In this document: positions 1-9,191 of the stretch, one piece after another
How the letters are laid out: each line of letters begins with the position of its first letter
Position numbering within the stretch: position 1 is the stretch's first letter
Origin: Acidovorax sp. 107
GTDB taxonomy: Bacteria; Pseudomonadota; Gammaproteobacteria; Burkholderiales; Burkholderiaceae_C
Length of the DNA stretch: 64,000 nt
Direction of reading: 5' to 3'
NCBI RefSeq assembly: GCF_003058055.1
Contig: NZ_QBTZ01000001.1
Location: 4,420,001-4,484,000, forward strand
The notes under the pieces: generated by a model
What the model saw: only the letters and a program-made list of their open reading frames with translations
What the model was told of the DNA's origin: nothing
Databases searched by the model: none
Position numbers and translations under genes: made by a program

Positions 1-86
1 CGGGGTGATCCACCGCCATGGCCCTTACCCTGCGCCCCTTTGCGGAGTGCACGGGTGCCGTGTCGTCCCCCTTTTTGGAGCCTTCC

Positions 87-1661
87 ATGTTTCTCAGTCA
101 AATCTCCATTGGCAAGCGCCTGACCTTGGTGCTCGGTCTGATCCTGGCATTGTTTTTTGCCAGCAGCGTGGTGGCCGTGGTCAAGCTCAGCCAGCTGGGC
201 CGGGAGATCGATGCCATGGTCAACGACAACATCAAGACGGAGCGCGCTGGTTCGGACTGGCTGCGCCACACCACGTCCGGCGTGCAGCGCGCGGCGGCCA
301 TCGCCAAGAGCAGTGATGCCAGCCTGATTCCCTACTTTGCGCCTGCCACGGCGGCGTCGATCCGCGACACCAACGAGCTGCAGAAATTCATCGAGTCCAA
401 AATGGACACGCCGGAAAAGAAGCAGCTCTTTGCCAAGGTGGGTGACCTGCGCAAGGACTACCTGGCGGCCCGCGAGGAAGTGAGCAAGTTCAAGCAGGCG
501 GGCGATGCCGAGAATGCCAACAAGGTCTTCTCCGAGCGGTTCGAACCCACCTCCCGCAGCTACCTGGCGGGCGTGCAACAGATGGTGGACGGCCAGCGCG
601 CCGAGCTGGATGCGGCCGGCAAGCGCAGCGAAGAGCTGCGCGCGCAGACCACGCTGCTGCTGCAGATCTGCACTGGCGTGTCGCTGCTGCTGGGTGCGTT
701 GCTGGCCTGGCTGCTGACCACCAGCATCACGCGCCCCCTGCGCCAGGCTGAGGCCATTGCCGAGACCATCGCCAACATGGACCTGACGGGCGCCCCCCAA
801 GCGAGCTATGCCAACGACGAAACCGGCCACCTGCTGCGCGCCCTGGATGCCATGCGCAGTGCGCTGCACCGTTCGCTGCAGCAAGTGCGTGGCGTGGTGG
901 ACAGTATCTCCACGGCCAGCACCCAGATTGCGATTGGCAACCAGGACCTGAGCGCACGCACCGAGCAGACGGCCAGCAGCCTGCAGGAGACCGCCAGCTC
1001 CATGGAAGAGCTGACCAGCACCGTGCGCCAGAGCGCGGATTCGGCCGTGCAGGCCAACCAGCTGGCCGTGTCGGCGGCGCAGGTGGCCCAGCGCGGGGGC
1101 GATGTGGTGGCCCAGGTGGTGACCACCATGGACGAGATCAACACCAGCAGCAAGAAGATCGCCGACATCATCGGCACCATCGACGGCATTGCCTTCCAGA
1201 CCAACATCCTGGCGCTGAACGCGGCCGTGGAAGCCGCCCGTGCGGGCGAGCAGGGCCGGGGCTTTGCCGTGGTGGCCAGCGAAGTGCGCTCGCTGGCCCA
1301 GCGCTCGGCCCAGGCGGCCAAAGAAATCAAGACGCTGATCGGCGTGTCCGTGGAAAAGGTCGAGTCGGGTGCTGCGCTGGTGCAGAACGCCGGCACCACC
1401 ATGGGCGAGATCGTGAGCTCGGTGCGCCGCGTGACCGACATCATTGGCGAGATCAGCGCAGCCGCCTCGGAGCAGAGCCAGGGCATTGGCCAGGTGAATG
1501 TGGCGGTGACCCAGCTGGACCAGATGACCCAACAAAACGCAGCCCTAGTGGAAGAGTCCACCGCCGCCGCTGAAAGCCTCAAAGACCAGGCGTCGCGCCT
1601 GGCTGAAGTCGTGGGGGCCTTCCGCCTGGGGGCGGGCCAGCAGGCGCTGCGGTTGAACTGA
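87..1661 (+). CDS. Methyl-accepting chemotaxis protein
   Basis: Transmembrane chemoreceptor of 524 aa that would control CheA through a cytoplasmic coiled-coil hairpin. An N-terminal membrane helix (about residues 10-32) is followed by a periplasmic segment of about 150 residues consistent with a four-helix-bundle ligand domain. A second membrane helix (about 190-212) leads into a HAMP region and the signalling domain. The hairpin tip is clear: [20 protein letters not shown] followed by [19 protein letters not shown] chose the ATG at 87 because GGAG lies 7 nt upstream and the membrane helix starts straight after it; an in-frame start at 18 only adds a non-hydrophobic leader. It ends in GQQALRLN and has no CheR-tethering pentapeptide. 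The ligand is unknown. The next gene encodes a periplasmic binding protein, which could present a ligand to it (inference). Confidence 0.95.
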   Translation: MFLSQISIGKRLTLVLGLILALFFASSVVAVVKLSQLGREIDAMVNDNIKTERAGSDWLRHTTSGVQRAAAIAKSSDASLIPYFAPATAASIRDTNELQKFIESKMDTPEKKQLFAKVGDLRKDYLAAREEVSKFKQAGDAENANKVFSERFEPTSRSYLAGVQQMVDGQRAELDAAGKRSEELRAQTTLLLQICTGVSLLLGALLAWLLTTSITRPLRQAEAIAETIANMDLTGAPQASYANDETGHLLRALDAMRSALHRSLQQVRGVVDSISTASTQIAIGNQDLSARTEQTASSLQETASSMEELTSTVRQSADSAVQANQLAVSAAQVAQRGGDVVAQVVTTMDEINTSSKKIADIIGTIDGIAFQTNILALNAAVEAARAGEQGRGFAVVASEVRSLAQRSAQAAKEIKTLIGVSVEKVESGAALVQNAGTTMGEIVSSVRRVTDIIGEISAAASEQSQGIGQVNVAVTQLDQMTQQNAALVEESTAAAESLKDQASRLAEVVGAFRLGAGQQALRLN

Positions 1662-1707
1662 ATGCCTTTCCGGGGCTTTGCACACGGCGGCAGGGCCCGC
1701 TCCAGGC

Positions 1708-1753
1708 TTCAATCCAGATCGTTTCAATCAGGACAATTTCAACGTAGTTTCAA
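1708..1753. promoter_or_regulatory. Cluster of TTCAA/TTTCAA motifs upstream of the BMP gene
   Basis: The intergenic stretch before the BMP-family gene contains TTCAA at 1708 and TTTCAA at 1722, 1737 and 1748, all in the same orientation. Such clustering could be a regulator-binding region. The spacing is irregular (15 and 11 nt), so this is only a candidate. Confidence 0.2.
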
Positions 1754-1834
1754 CACCGTTTGATTTCCCCTCGGAGGCACCGTCGTCCTGCGGTGCTTCC
1801 GTTCCATTCCATCAGGGCCATGTAGAGGAACACC

Positions 1835-2935
1835 ATGTACAAAAACCTCGCAGCCACGCTCGTGGCCGCCTGTTTTTTCTCCCCCGTCTTTTCCCAGACT
1901 GCTCCTGCCAAGGGCGGTACAGCCGAGCCCGTCAAGGCCGGTTTTGTCTATGTCTCGCCCATCACCGAGGCAGGCTGGACGCGCCAGCACGATGAGGGTC
2001 GCAAGGCCGTCGAGGCCGCGCTGGGCAACCAGGTGAAGACCACCTTTGTCGAGAACGTGGCCGAAGGGGCCGACGCCGAGCGGGTGATCCGCGACCTGGC
2101 AGCTACCGGCCACCAGATCATCTTCACCCCCAGCTTTGGCTACATGGAGCCCACGCTCAAGGTGGCGCAGGACTACCCGCAGGTGAAGTTCGAGTCCATC
2201 ACCGGCTACAAGACCACGCCTAACGTGGCGGCTGCCAATGCGCGCTATTACGAGGGGCGCTACCTCGCGGGCATCGCCGCGGGCCGCATGAGCAAGACCG
2301 GCGTGGCAGGGTTTGTGGCCGGGTTTCCCATTCCGGAAGTGCTGCAGGGCATCAACGCCTTCACGCTGGGCATGCGCTCGGTGAACCCCAAGGCCTCCGT
2401 GAAGGTGGTGTGGCTCAATGTGTGGTTTGACCCACCCAAGGAGCGGGATGCGGCCATGGCGCTGTTCAACCAGGACGTGGACGTGATCGCGTTCCATACG
2501 GGCTCCACCGCCGTGATGGCGGCGGCGCAAGAGCGCGGCAAGATGGCCGTCGCCTACCACTCCGACATGCGCAAGACCGGGCCTGACGCCCAGATCGTGG
2601 CTGTGACGCACCAGTGGGGCACGTACTACACGGAGCGCGTGCGGGCCGTGCAAAACGGCACCTGGAAAAGCGCCAACCTGTGGGGCGGCGTGCGCGAGGG
2701 CATGATCCGTGTGGGCGACTTTGGCCCCCGGGTGCCGGCTGCCGTGCAGCAGGAGGTGCTGAATGCCCAAAAGGCCGTGGGTGCGGGCAAGCTCCAGCCC
2801 TTCCGTGCGGGCAAGGTGCCGGTGCGCGACAACGAGGGGCAGGAGCGCATTGCTGCGGGCCAAGCACTGCCGGATGCCCAGATCCTGCAGATGAACTGGC
2901 TGGTGGAAGGCGTGGTGGGCAAGCTGTCCCGCTGA
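1835..2935 (+). CDS. BMP-family periplasmic substrate-binding protein
   Basis: Periplasmic binding protein of 366 aa in the BMP/Med family, whose members bind purine nucleosides or related ligands for ABC importers. Residues 1-21 form a signal peptide (hydrophobic core then SPVFSQ); there is no lipobox Cys. Family features include KAGFVYVSPITEAGW near the N-terminus, the glycine-rich GVAGFVAGFPIPEVLQGINA region and AFHTGSTAVM. No permease or ATPase gene is adjacent, so it is an orphan here. It lies 173 nt after a chemoreceptor and just before guanine deaminase in the same direction, so a purine or purine-derived ligand is plausible (inference). The upstream gap holds several TTTCAA motifs. 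Confidence 0.88.
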   Translation: MYKNLAATLVAACFFSPVFSQTAPAKGGTAEPVKAGFVYVSPITEAGWTRQHDEGRKAVEAALGNQVKTTFVENVAEGADAERVIRDLAATGHQIIFTPSFGYMEPTLKVAQDYPQVKFESITGYKTTPNVAAANARYYEGRYLAGIAAGRMSKTGVAGFVAGFPIPEVLQGINAFTLGMRSVNPKASVKVVWLNVWFDPPKERDAAMALFNQDVDVIAFHTGSTAVMAAAQERGKMAVAYHSDMRKTGPDAQIVAVTHQWGTYYTERVRAVQNGTWKSANLWGGVREGMIRVGDFGPRVPAAVQQEVLNAQKAVGAGKLQPFRAGKVPVRDNEGQERIAAGQALPDAQILQMNWLVEGVVGKLSR

Positions 2936-3047
2936 TCCCGCAGGGCATATCGCCCGTCGTTATCACCTACCGGCGCTCCCCGAACCCCATAGCCACTATG
3001 GGGTGCCGCATATACAAACGGCGCCCCCTGCCGCTAAGCTTGCCGCC

Positions 3048-4346
3048 ATGCCTGTTTACCGTTCCGCCCTTTTGCGTTTTGCCGACGATGGCCGCGCCCT
3101 CTATGACCAAGATGGCCTGCTGGCCGTTGGCCCCGACGCTCAGGGCTGCCAGCGTGTGCTGGCGGCAGGCGCCTGGCAGACCCTCGCGCCCCAGTTTGCC
3201 GGGGAGCCAATCGTGCATCTGCCGGGGCGCATCCTGGCCCCGGGGTTTGTGGACATGCACATCCACTTCCCGCAGACGGACGTGATCGGCTCACCCGCCG
3301 ATGGCCTGCTGCCCTGGCTGGAGAACTACACCTTTCCCCACGAGTCGCGGTTTGTGGAGCAGGACTATGCGGGGCAGGTGGCGCAGTTCTTTGTGGCCGA
3401 GTTGCTGCGCAACGGCGTGACCACGGCCCTGGCGTTTTCCACCTCGCATCCTGCATCGGTGGAGGCTCTGTTCACCGAAGCCCAGCGTCAGCAGGTGCGC
3501 CTTATCACCGGCAAGGTGCTGCAGGACCGCCACTCGCCTGACGGCGTGCGCGACGACACCGAGCAGAGCCTTATCGATACCGAAACCCTGATCCAGCGCT
3601 GGCACGGCGTGGACCGGCTGGGCTATGCCATCACTCCCCGCTTTGCGCCCACCAGTACCCATGAGCAATTGCGCGGCGCGGGCGAGCTGGCCGCGCGTTA
3701 CCCTGATGTGTGGATTCAATCCCACGTGGCCGAAAACCGCGACGAGATCTGCTGGGCGCGCGAGCTGTTCCCCGCCGCACGCAGCTATCTGGGCGTGTAT
3801 GACGACTTCGGCCTGATGCGCGAACGCGCGGTGTACGCGCACTGCATCCACTTCGACGACGATGACCGCGCGCTGATGCGTGACACCGGTGCCGTGGCTG
3901 CGGTCAGCCCCACCAGCAACCTCTTTCTGGGTAGCGGGTTCTTCGACTACGCCGGTGCCGACCGGGTGGGCTTTGGCTACGGCCTGGCCAGCGATGTGGG
4001 CGGAGGCACCAGCTTCAGCCCGTTCCACACCATGCTGGCCGCGTACTACGTGGGACGGGAGGGGCAGACCAAGCAGGGCCTGAGCCTGTCGCCCCAGCAA
4101 CTGTGGTGGCAACATACCGCCGGTGCTGCGAAGGCGCTGGGCCTTGCGGGCGTGGTGGGCAATCTGCAGCCGGGCTGTGAGGCCGATTTTGTGGTGCTGA
4201 ACCCCGAGGCCACCCCCCTTTTGGCGCGCAAGACACGCCAGGCGCGCAACCTGGATGAGCTTTTGTTTGCGCTGATCGTGCTCGGTGACGACCGCGTGGT
4301 GCAGGAAACGGTGATTTCTCAAGCAAAATACGGCTCTAGCGCTTGA
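3048..4346 (+). CDS. guaD: Guanine deaminase
   Basis: Amidohydrolase of 432 aa that converts guanine to xanthine and ammonia, typical length for GuaD. The metal-binding HMHIHFPQ motif is near residue 75 and is followed by the guanine-deaminase hallmark TDVIGSPADGLLPWLENYTF. QSHVAEN, YAHCIHF and the metal-ligand segment ASDVGGGTSFS are also present. The ATG at 3048 is preferred over the upstream in-frame start at 3003, whose extra 15 residues look non-native. Its last eight codons and its TGA stop lie inside a dispersed palindromic repeat. The preceding BMP-type binding protein suggests a purine scavenging or catabolic context. Confidence 0.95.
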   Translation: MPVYRSALLRFADDGRALYDQDGLLAVGPDAQGCQRVLAAGAWQTLAPQFAGEPIVHLPGRILAPGFVDMHIHFPQTDVIGSPADGLLPWLENYTFPHESRFVEQDYAGQVAQFFVAELLRNGVTTALAFSTSHPASVEALFTEAQRQQVRLITGKVLQDRHSPDGVRDDTEQSLIDTETLIQRWHGVDRLGYAITPRFAPTSTHEQLRGAGELAARYPDVWIQSHVAENRDEICWARELFPAARSYLGVYDDFGLMRERAVYAHCIHFDDDDRALMRDTGAVAAVSPTSNLFLGSGFFDYAGADRVGFGYGLASDVGGGTSFSPFHTMLAAYYVGREGQTKQGLSLSPQQLWWQHTAGAAKALGLAGVVGNLQPGCEADFVVLNPEATPLLARKTRQARNLDELLFALIVLGDDRVVQETVISQAKYGSSA

Positions 4347-4382
4347 TATTCATGCGCTACCAGCTACGTATTTAATAGCGCC
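4322..4382. repeat. Dispersed palindromic repeat copy overlapping the guaD stop
   Basis: Contains the arms TAGCGC and GCGCTA around a short loop, then CAGCTACG. Read on the minus strand it gives TAGCTGGTAGCGC ... AGCGCTAGAGCC, the consensus-like form of the repeat that recurs across this window (17.82, 21.08, 42.64, 43.44 and 58.72 kb). It supplies the final codons and stop of guaD. Confidence 0.7.
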
Positions 4383-4426
4383 CAGCAGTCCACCACTGCG
4401 CGGGCCACAGCGCAGGGAGTTCTGCT

Positions 4427-4999
4427 ATGAGCATCAAGAGCGACAAATGGATCCGCCGCATGGCGGCCGAGCACGGCATGATCGAGCCCTTCGAGCCCGG
4501 CCAGGTCCGCGAAGTCGAAGGCCGCAAGATCATCAGCTACGGCACCAGCAGCTACGGCTACGACATCCGCTGTGCGCCCGAATTCAAGGTGTTCACCAAC
4601 ATCCACAGCACGGTGGTCGACCCCAAGAACTTCGACGAAAAGAGCTTTGTGGATTTCGAGGGTGACAGCTGCATCATCCCGCCCAACAGCTTTGCGCTGG
4701 CCCGCACGGTCGAATACTTCCGCATCCCGCGCAACGTGCTCACCATCTGCCTGGGCAAAAGTACCTACGCGCGCTGCGGCATCATCGTCAACGTGACCCC
4801 GTTCGAGCCCGAGTGGGAAGGCTATGTGACGCTGGAGTTCAGCAACACCACGCCATTGCCCGCACGCATTTATGCAGGTGAGGGCTGCGCCCAGGTGCTG
4901 TTCTTCGAGAGCGACAAAGACGACGTGTGCGAAGTCAGCTACCGCGACCGGGATGGCAAGTACCAAGGCCAGGTGGGCGTGACCTTGCCCAAAGCCTGA
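4427..4999 (+). CDS. dcd: dCTP deaminase
   Basis: Trimeric deaminase of 190 aa that makes dUTP from dCTP, feeding thymidylate synthesis. Length and sequence match the Dcd family throughout. The N-terminus [13 protein letters not shown] is characteristic, as are the catalytic and nucleotide-binding segments [43 protein letters not shown] and [12 protein letters not shown]. The catalytic Glu lies in the WEGYVTLE segment. The 80-nt gap from guaD contains the repeat copy; there is no sign of co-regulation. Confidence 0.98.
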   Translation: MSIKSDKWIRRMAAEHGMIEPFEPGQVREVEGRKIISYGTSSYGYDIRCAPEFKVFTNIHSTVVDPKNFDEKSFVDFEGDSCIIPPNSFALARTVEYFRIPRNVLTICLGKSTYARCGIIVNVTPFEPEWEGYVTLEFSNTTPLPARIYAGEGCAQVLFFESDKDDVCEVSYRDRDGKYQGQVGVTLPKA

Positions 5000-5135
5000 C
5001 AACGCGCGCGGTGTGGGCGGCGGCAGGGCTGCTGTCCTACATGCGCCTTGCGTGTTGGCTGAAATGCAAGCATCGGTAAGTTTTTTAGCATGGGTGACAC
5101 GCCTCCCGCGAGATGGGGGCTGATGGAGTTACACC

Positions 5136-5630
5136 ATGCTGATGTCCGCCGCCGCCTCAACCTTCTTCCTCGCGCCCGTCCGTGCTCTGGTGCCAGCGCT
5201 GGCCGATACCGTTGCCGACGCTCGGGCCCCTGCTGCCGCCGCGTCCACTGACACCCCTTCGACCAGCCGTGCCAGCCCGGCGCAGCATTCCGCCGACGCA
5301 GACTGCCAGGCGCATCACACCTACTGGCCCTGTGACCTTCTCAACACCTTTGTGCTGCGCATGGCGGCACAAGGCCACTGCGTGAACCTGTCGATGATGC
5401 TGGGCCACCGGCCCTATGCGCTGGAGCGGCTTGCGCTCGCAGCAAGCGCTCCGGACACGGGCCTGCAGGAACTGGCGACCCATTTGCGGCCGTATTTCGA
5501 GGCTCCGGTGCTGCAGGCGGAAAGCCCGGCGCCGCTGCCTGCCGCACAGGGCGATGGTCTCGCTGCGCCGCCGGACAGCTCTCACGCTTCGACACAGACC
5601 CTGTTGCGCCCCTGGCCCTTCGCTTCGTAG
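5136..5630 (+). CDS. Hypothetical protein
   Basis: Unrecognised protein of 164 aa. The N-terminal 60 residues are Ala/Pro/Ser-rich. A more ordered central part (about 55-125) contains YWPCDLLNTFVLRMAAQGHCVN and SMMLGHRPYALERLALA, and the tail is again low complexity. GGAG 10 nt before the ATG supports the start; a second ATG is two codons downstream. Its 3' end overlaps the end of the convergent diguanylate cyclase gene by 49 bp. The Cys/His content of the central part may be structural. No function can be assigned. Confidence 0.6.
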   Translation: MLMSAAASTFFLAPVRALVPALADTVADARAPAAAASTDTPSTSRASPAQHSADADCQAHHTYWPCDLLNTFVLRMAAQGHCVNLSMMLGHRPYALERLALAASAPDTGLQELATHLRPYFEAPVLQAESPAPLPAAQGDGLAAPPDSSHASTQTLLRPWPFAS

Positions 5631-7282
5631 AGCGCGGCATCACCCCGTCGCAGCATGGCTGCGCCGTTGTCGTCTGCGCCGCGCATTGTGGCCACTCCGG
5701 CGCTGATGGTGATCGCGCCCACCACCGGGTCCTGCTGCCCGGCCATGGCCGTGACCAGGGCCTGCGCAATGGACCGCGCGCCTTCGAGGTCGGTGTCGGG
5801 CAACAGGGCCACAAACTCCTCTCCGCCCACCCGGGCCACCACATCGGAGCCGCGCAGGCGCGACTCGAGCGTGCGCGCCAGTTGGCGCAGCACCTCGTCT
5901 CCCGCTTCGTGCCCGTAGGTGTCGTTCACCCGTTTGAAGTGGTCCACATCCACGGTGATCACGCTGAGTGAGCGGCTGCTGCGCCGCGCCAAGGCCACGG
6001 CAAACGCCATCTGCGTCTCGAAGCCGCGCCGGTTCAGCAGGCCGGTGAGGGCATCGGTGCGTGCCTGCAGATCCAGTGCGCGGTTGGCGGCTTCCAGCTC
6101 CAGCGTGCGCAGCCGCACCTTTTCTTCCATGGCCTCGCGGGCGGCCAGCAGGCGGTGCGTCATGCGGCCCAGTGACTGGGAGAGTTGCGCCACCTCGCGG
6201 TTGCTTTGCATGGCCGGGATGCTGCTGCCTGGACGGTCGGCTTCCACCGCGCTGGCGGCATCGGCCAATGCGTACAGGTCCACGCTCAGGCGCCGGGCGG
6301 CGAGCCAGGCCAGGGCGGAGGCGAGCAGCGCGGCGGCCAGTCCGATCACCAGTGTCAGCTGGACCGTTTTGTCTGCCTCGGCAAAAGCCAGCTCCACCGG
6401 CTGGCGTGCCACGATGCGCCAGCCCAGGTCGCTGGCTGCGTTGCGTGGCTGCAGCTGGGTGGCTGCGGTCAGGTAGCGCTTGCCATCCTGCCATCGGGTC
6501 ACCGTGGTCTGCGTGCGGTCGCCATCGCGGTTGTTGTTGACATTGATGCCCTCGGGCAGGCGCTGCCCGGCGGCTCGCATCGCGTCGGTCTGCCCGCCGG
6601 GCGCATAAATCAACTCCCCTTTGCGGTCGAAAATGAACAGCCCGAGCGCGCTTTCATCGGAGGTTACGGGGGTGAGGCTTTCCAGCACCTCGCGGGTCCA
6701 TTGCCAGTTGCCATGGATGCCGAGTACGCCCACCGTGGTGGGGCCGATGCGGATGGGGGCTGAAAAGTCCACGAACCGGTGTGGCTCGCCGGTGGCGTTG
6801 GGGGGCAGCAGAGAGCTCAGCAACTGGGCAGGGTGCACGTCGCCCACATGCACACCTTCCAGCCCGTGTTGAAACCACGGGCGCTGGGCCACGCTCTGGC
6901 CCACCAGCAGCCCCCCCGTGGCGTTGCGCACCACGCCCTGGGCATCTGCCACACCGATCCAGATGTTGTTGGGTTGCATGGCCTGGCTGCGTACGAGCAT
7001 GTGCTGCGCTTCGGCAGAGTCGAGTCCCTTGGACCAGACCACTTCAGCGCTGGCCATCACCTCGGCTTCCAGGCTGCGCTGCATCAGACCCAGGGCCAGG
7101 AGCGTGCCGGCGTTTTCGGCCACCACCTGCAAGGAGTTGCCTGCATCGCGCTGGATGCGGTGCTTGAGAAGCTCGCCAAACCCCAGCGACAGCAACACCG
7201 ACAGGCTCACCACCAGCGTGCCAAACACCAGCGCGATCTGCATGCGCAGGCTGTGGTCTGAAAAGCGGGCGATGAACATCAT
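5582..7282 (-). CDS. Membrane diguanylate cyclase (Cache-like sensor, HAMP, GGDEF)
   Basis: Protein of 566 aa predicted to make c-di-GMP from two GTP. A membrane helix at about 15-37 is followed by a large periplasmic region of some 270 residues resembling a Cache/PDC sensor (RPWFQHGLEG). A second membrane helix (about 312-335), a HAMP-like region and a coiled coil precede the GGDEF domain. The active site is GGEEF at 486-490. An RGSD inhibitory I-site lies at 477-480, with the correct five-residue spacing, so product feedback is expected. The start at 7282 forms an ATGA overlap with the upstream reductase gene, implying translational coupling. An in-frame start further upstream would lie wholly inside that gene. 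Confidence 0.92.
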   Translation of the reverse strand: MMFIARFSDHSLRMQIALVFGTLVVSLSVLLSLGFGELLKHRIQRDAGNSLQVVAENAGTLLALGLMQRSLEAEVMASAEVVWSKGLDSAEAQHMLVRSQAMQPNNIWIGVADAQGVVRNATGGLLVGQSVAQRPWFQHGLEGVHVGDVHPAQLLSSLLPPNATGEPHRFVDFSAPIRIGPTTVGVLGIHGNWQWTREVLESLTPVTSDESALGLFIFDRKGELIYAPGGQTDAMRAAGQRLPEGINVNNNRDGDRTQTTVTRWQDGKRYLTAATQLQPRNAASDLGWRIVARQPVELAFAEADKTVQLTLVIGLAAALLASALAWLAARRLSVDLYALADAASAVEADRPGSSIPAMQSNREVAQLSQSLGRMTHRLLAAREAMEEKVRLRTLELEAANRALDLQARTDALTGLLNRRGFETQMAFAVALARRSSRSLSVITVDVDHFKRVNDTYGHEAGDEVLRQLARTLESRLRGSDVVARVGGEEFVALLPDTDLEGARSIAQALVTAMAGQQDPVVGAITISAGVATMRGADDNGAAMLRRGDAALYEAKGQGRNRVCVEA

Positions 7283-8268
7283 GCGGATGTGGCCGTCAAG
7301 GGCTTCATCGCAGCCGGCGCCTGGCTGGCGTGGCGCAGCGCTAGCCGGGCAGCTGCCAAGTCCCAGCCCGCCCAGCCGCAACTCTTGAACAGCACCGGCC
7401 CCGTGTGGCGCACGGTGGCTGCGGTGCCGTGGCTGCACACCACGTCACCCAGCGTGGGCAGAGCGGCCACGTCCAGTCCCGCCTGCAGCAGGTCGCCTGC
7501 CTCGTGGAGCGCATCGCTGGTGTCCACCACGATCCCTCCGTGCCGCGCCACATGCTGGCACAGGCCCGGCGCCAATTCGGCCATGGTCGGGGTGAAGGCA
7601 CCCACGGCCGTCACAAAGGCGTCGGGACGGGGCAGGGCATGCAGTGCCACTGTGCTGGCGGTGGTGCAGGTGGCTATCAGCGGGCAGTGGGGCACCGCAG
7701 CGTCGGCATCGGCCACCACCCGTACCTGGGCGCCCAAGGCCCGCACCTGCGCCGCCAGCGCCTCGGCGCTGGCACTGCTGCGCGAGGCAATCCACACCTC
7801 GCGCACGCCCAGGCCGTGGATGAATGCCTCGGCATGGGCCAGGCCCTGCACCCCTGCGCCTACGATGAGCAACGGGCCGTGTGGCACCCGCGCCAGGTGC
7901 CGGGCCGCCAGCAAAGAGACGGCGGCGGTGCGCCGCGCGGTGACTGTGGGGCCGTCCAGCACCAGCCGGCGCTCGCCCGTGGCAATGTCGAACACCACCA
8001 CATCGCCCTGGATGGACGGGCGGCCCGTGCCTGCGTTACCCGGCGTGAAGGTGATGAGCTTGGCCATGGCCACCGTGCGGTCCGTGGCCGGCATCACAAA
8101 CAGGCTGCCGCCCTGTGCCAGCGGCAGCACGCCACGCTGGGGCACCACCACGGTGCTGTCTTGCAGCAAGGCAGCAATTTCATCCGCCAGAGCGGACCAG
8201 GGCAGCCGCGCGGCGGTGGCCGCTGCGTCCAGCACGCCCAGGGATTCAAGAGGGGAGGCTAAAGGCAT
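7279..8268 (-). CDS. Ornithine cyclodeaminase / delta1-pyrroline-2-carboxylate reductase family protein
   Basis: NAD(P)H-dependent enzyme of 329 aa in the OCD/mu-crystallin superfamily. The nucleotide-binding loop GPLLIVGAGVQGLAHAEAF is followed by WIASRSS. Upstream lie QGDVVVFDIATGERRLVLDG and the helix LTxxRTAA (here VTARRTAAVSLLAARHL), all superfamily signatures. Many such proteins reduce delta1-pyrroline- or piperideine-2-carboxylate to L-proline or L-pipecolate; which reaction applies here is not certain. The ATG at 8268 is preferred over a TTG at 8319. It overlaps the diguanylate cyclase gene by 4 nt. A run of 12 Cs (G on this strand) lies 68 nt upstream of the start. Confidence 0.85.
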   Translation of the reverse strand: MPLASPLESLGVLDAAATAARLPWSALADEIAALLQDSTVVVPQRGVLPLAQGGSLFVMPATDRTVAMAKLITFTPGNAGTGRPSIQGDVVVFDIATGERRLVLDGPTVTARRTAAVSLLAARHLARVPHGPLLIVGAGVQGLAHAEAFIHGLGVREVWIASRSSASAEALAAQVRALGAQVRVVADADAAVPHCPLIATCTTASTVALHALPRPDAFVTAVGAFTPTMAELAPGLCQHVARHGGIVVDTSDALHEAGDLLQAGLDVAALPTLGDVVCSHGTAATVRHTGPVLFKSCGWAGWDLAAARLALRHASQAPAAMKPLTATSA

Positions 8269-8335
8269 GCCCGGACTGTACACAGCAGGCTGCTGAATGG
8301 GGAGCGGAGAACCCCTCAATGATCCCGAGCCTCAT

Positions 8336-8347
8336 CCCCCCCCCCCC
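8336..8347. repeat. Homopolymeric C12 tract
   Basis: Twelve consecutive Cs in the gap between the pcp stop and the start of the reductase gene, both on the minus strand. Slippage here could change spacing upstream of the reductase gene but would not shift a reading frame. Confidence 0.8.
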
Positions 8348-8394
8348 GGTCGGTGCAGGGTGCCGGTGCAGGTTTGTCTCAGGGCCGCGGCCCG

Positions 8395-9069
8395 CTAATG
8401 CGTTGCGCCCGCCTGCAGCGCAATGTCTTGCGGCGCCAGCACCGCTGCCCAGAGGGCCGCATGGATGCCGCGCACCATGTCGCGCAGCGGCAGGTGGGGC
8501 TCGCCCTGGCCGCTGAGCCAAGGCACATGCACAAAGCCGCCGCGCGCGCCCTTGGGGCCCCGGCCCTGGGCCAGCAGGTGCATCAGCCCGTACAGCACAT
8601 GGTTGCAGACGAAAGTGCCCGCGGTCTGCGACACCTCGCAGGGCACACCCGCGCGCTGCACGGCGCGCAGCATCGCCTTGATGGGCAGGCTGGAAAAGTA
8701 GGCGGTGGGCCCGCCAGCGTGGACTGGGGTGTCGATGGGCTGGGCACCCATGTTGTCGGGGATGCGCGCGTCGTTGATGTTGATGCCTATGCGCTCGATG
8801 GAAAGTGCATCACGCCCGCCCGCCATCCCCAGGCACAGCGTGAGGGCCGGCTGGTGGGCCTGCACCAGCGACTGCAAACGCTGCAGCGACTGCCCGAACA
8901 CCGTGGGCAATTGCGCGGCCACGACCGAGTGCCCTGCCATGCGCTGGCCGTGCAGGGCTTGCGCGATGAGCCAGCTGGGGTTGTGCGTGCCACCCCCAAA
9001 CGGGTCAAAACCGGTGAGCAGGATGGTGGGCCTGGCCTGGGGCGCGCTGTGGAGGGTGTCAGGTGCCAT
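8395..9069 (-). CDS. pcp: Pyroglutamyl-peptidase I
   Basis: Cysteine peptidase of family C15, 224 aa, removing N-terminal pyroglutamate from peptides in the cytoplasm. The N-terminal motif ILLTGFDPFGG is diagnostic. The catalytic triad is visible: Glu92 in LSIERIGININDARIPDN, Cys155 in SQTAGTFVCNHVLYG and His181 in GGFVHVPWL. Length fits the family (about 210-225). No clear Shine-Dalgarno sequence is seen before the ATG. Confidence 0.96.
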   Translation of the reverse strand: MAPDTLHSAPQARPTILLTGFDPFGGGTHNPSWLIAQALHGQRMAGHSVVAAQLPTVFGQSLQRLQSLVQAHQPALTLCLGMAGGRDALSIERIGININDARIPDNMGAQPIDTPVHAGGPTAYFSSLPIKAMLRAVQRAGVPCEVSQTAGTFVCNHVLYGLMHLLAQGRGPKGARGGFVHVPWLSGQGEPHLPLRDMVRGIHAALWAAVLAPQDIALQAGATH

Positions 9070-9191
9070 GGGTGTGGTGAAGGGCGTGCAAGAGCAGGGT
9101 GGAACACATCGTAAATCGTCCGCGCCGGGGGCGGTCCCGCGCGTAACATGCAGGCTTGGTCGCCCCGCCTGGAGGGCGCTGGAGAGACACC

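Noticed and set aside
1662..3047. Purine riboswitch upstream of the BMP gene or guaD
   Set aside because: Neither leader contains the paired-loop core expected of a purine or related riboswitch; only TTTCAA motifs and short GC-rich stretches are seen.
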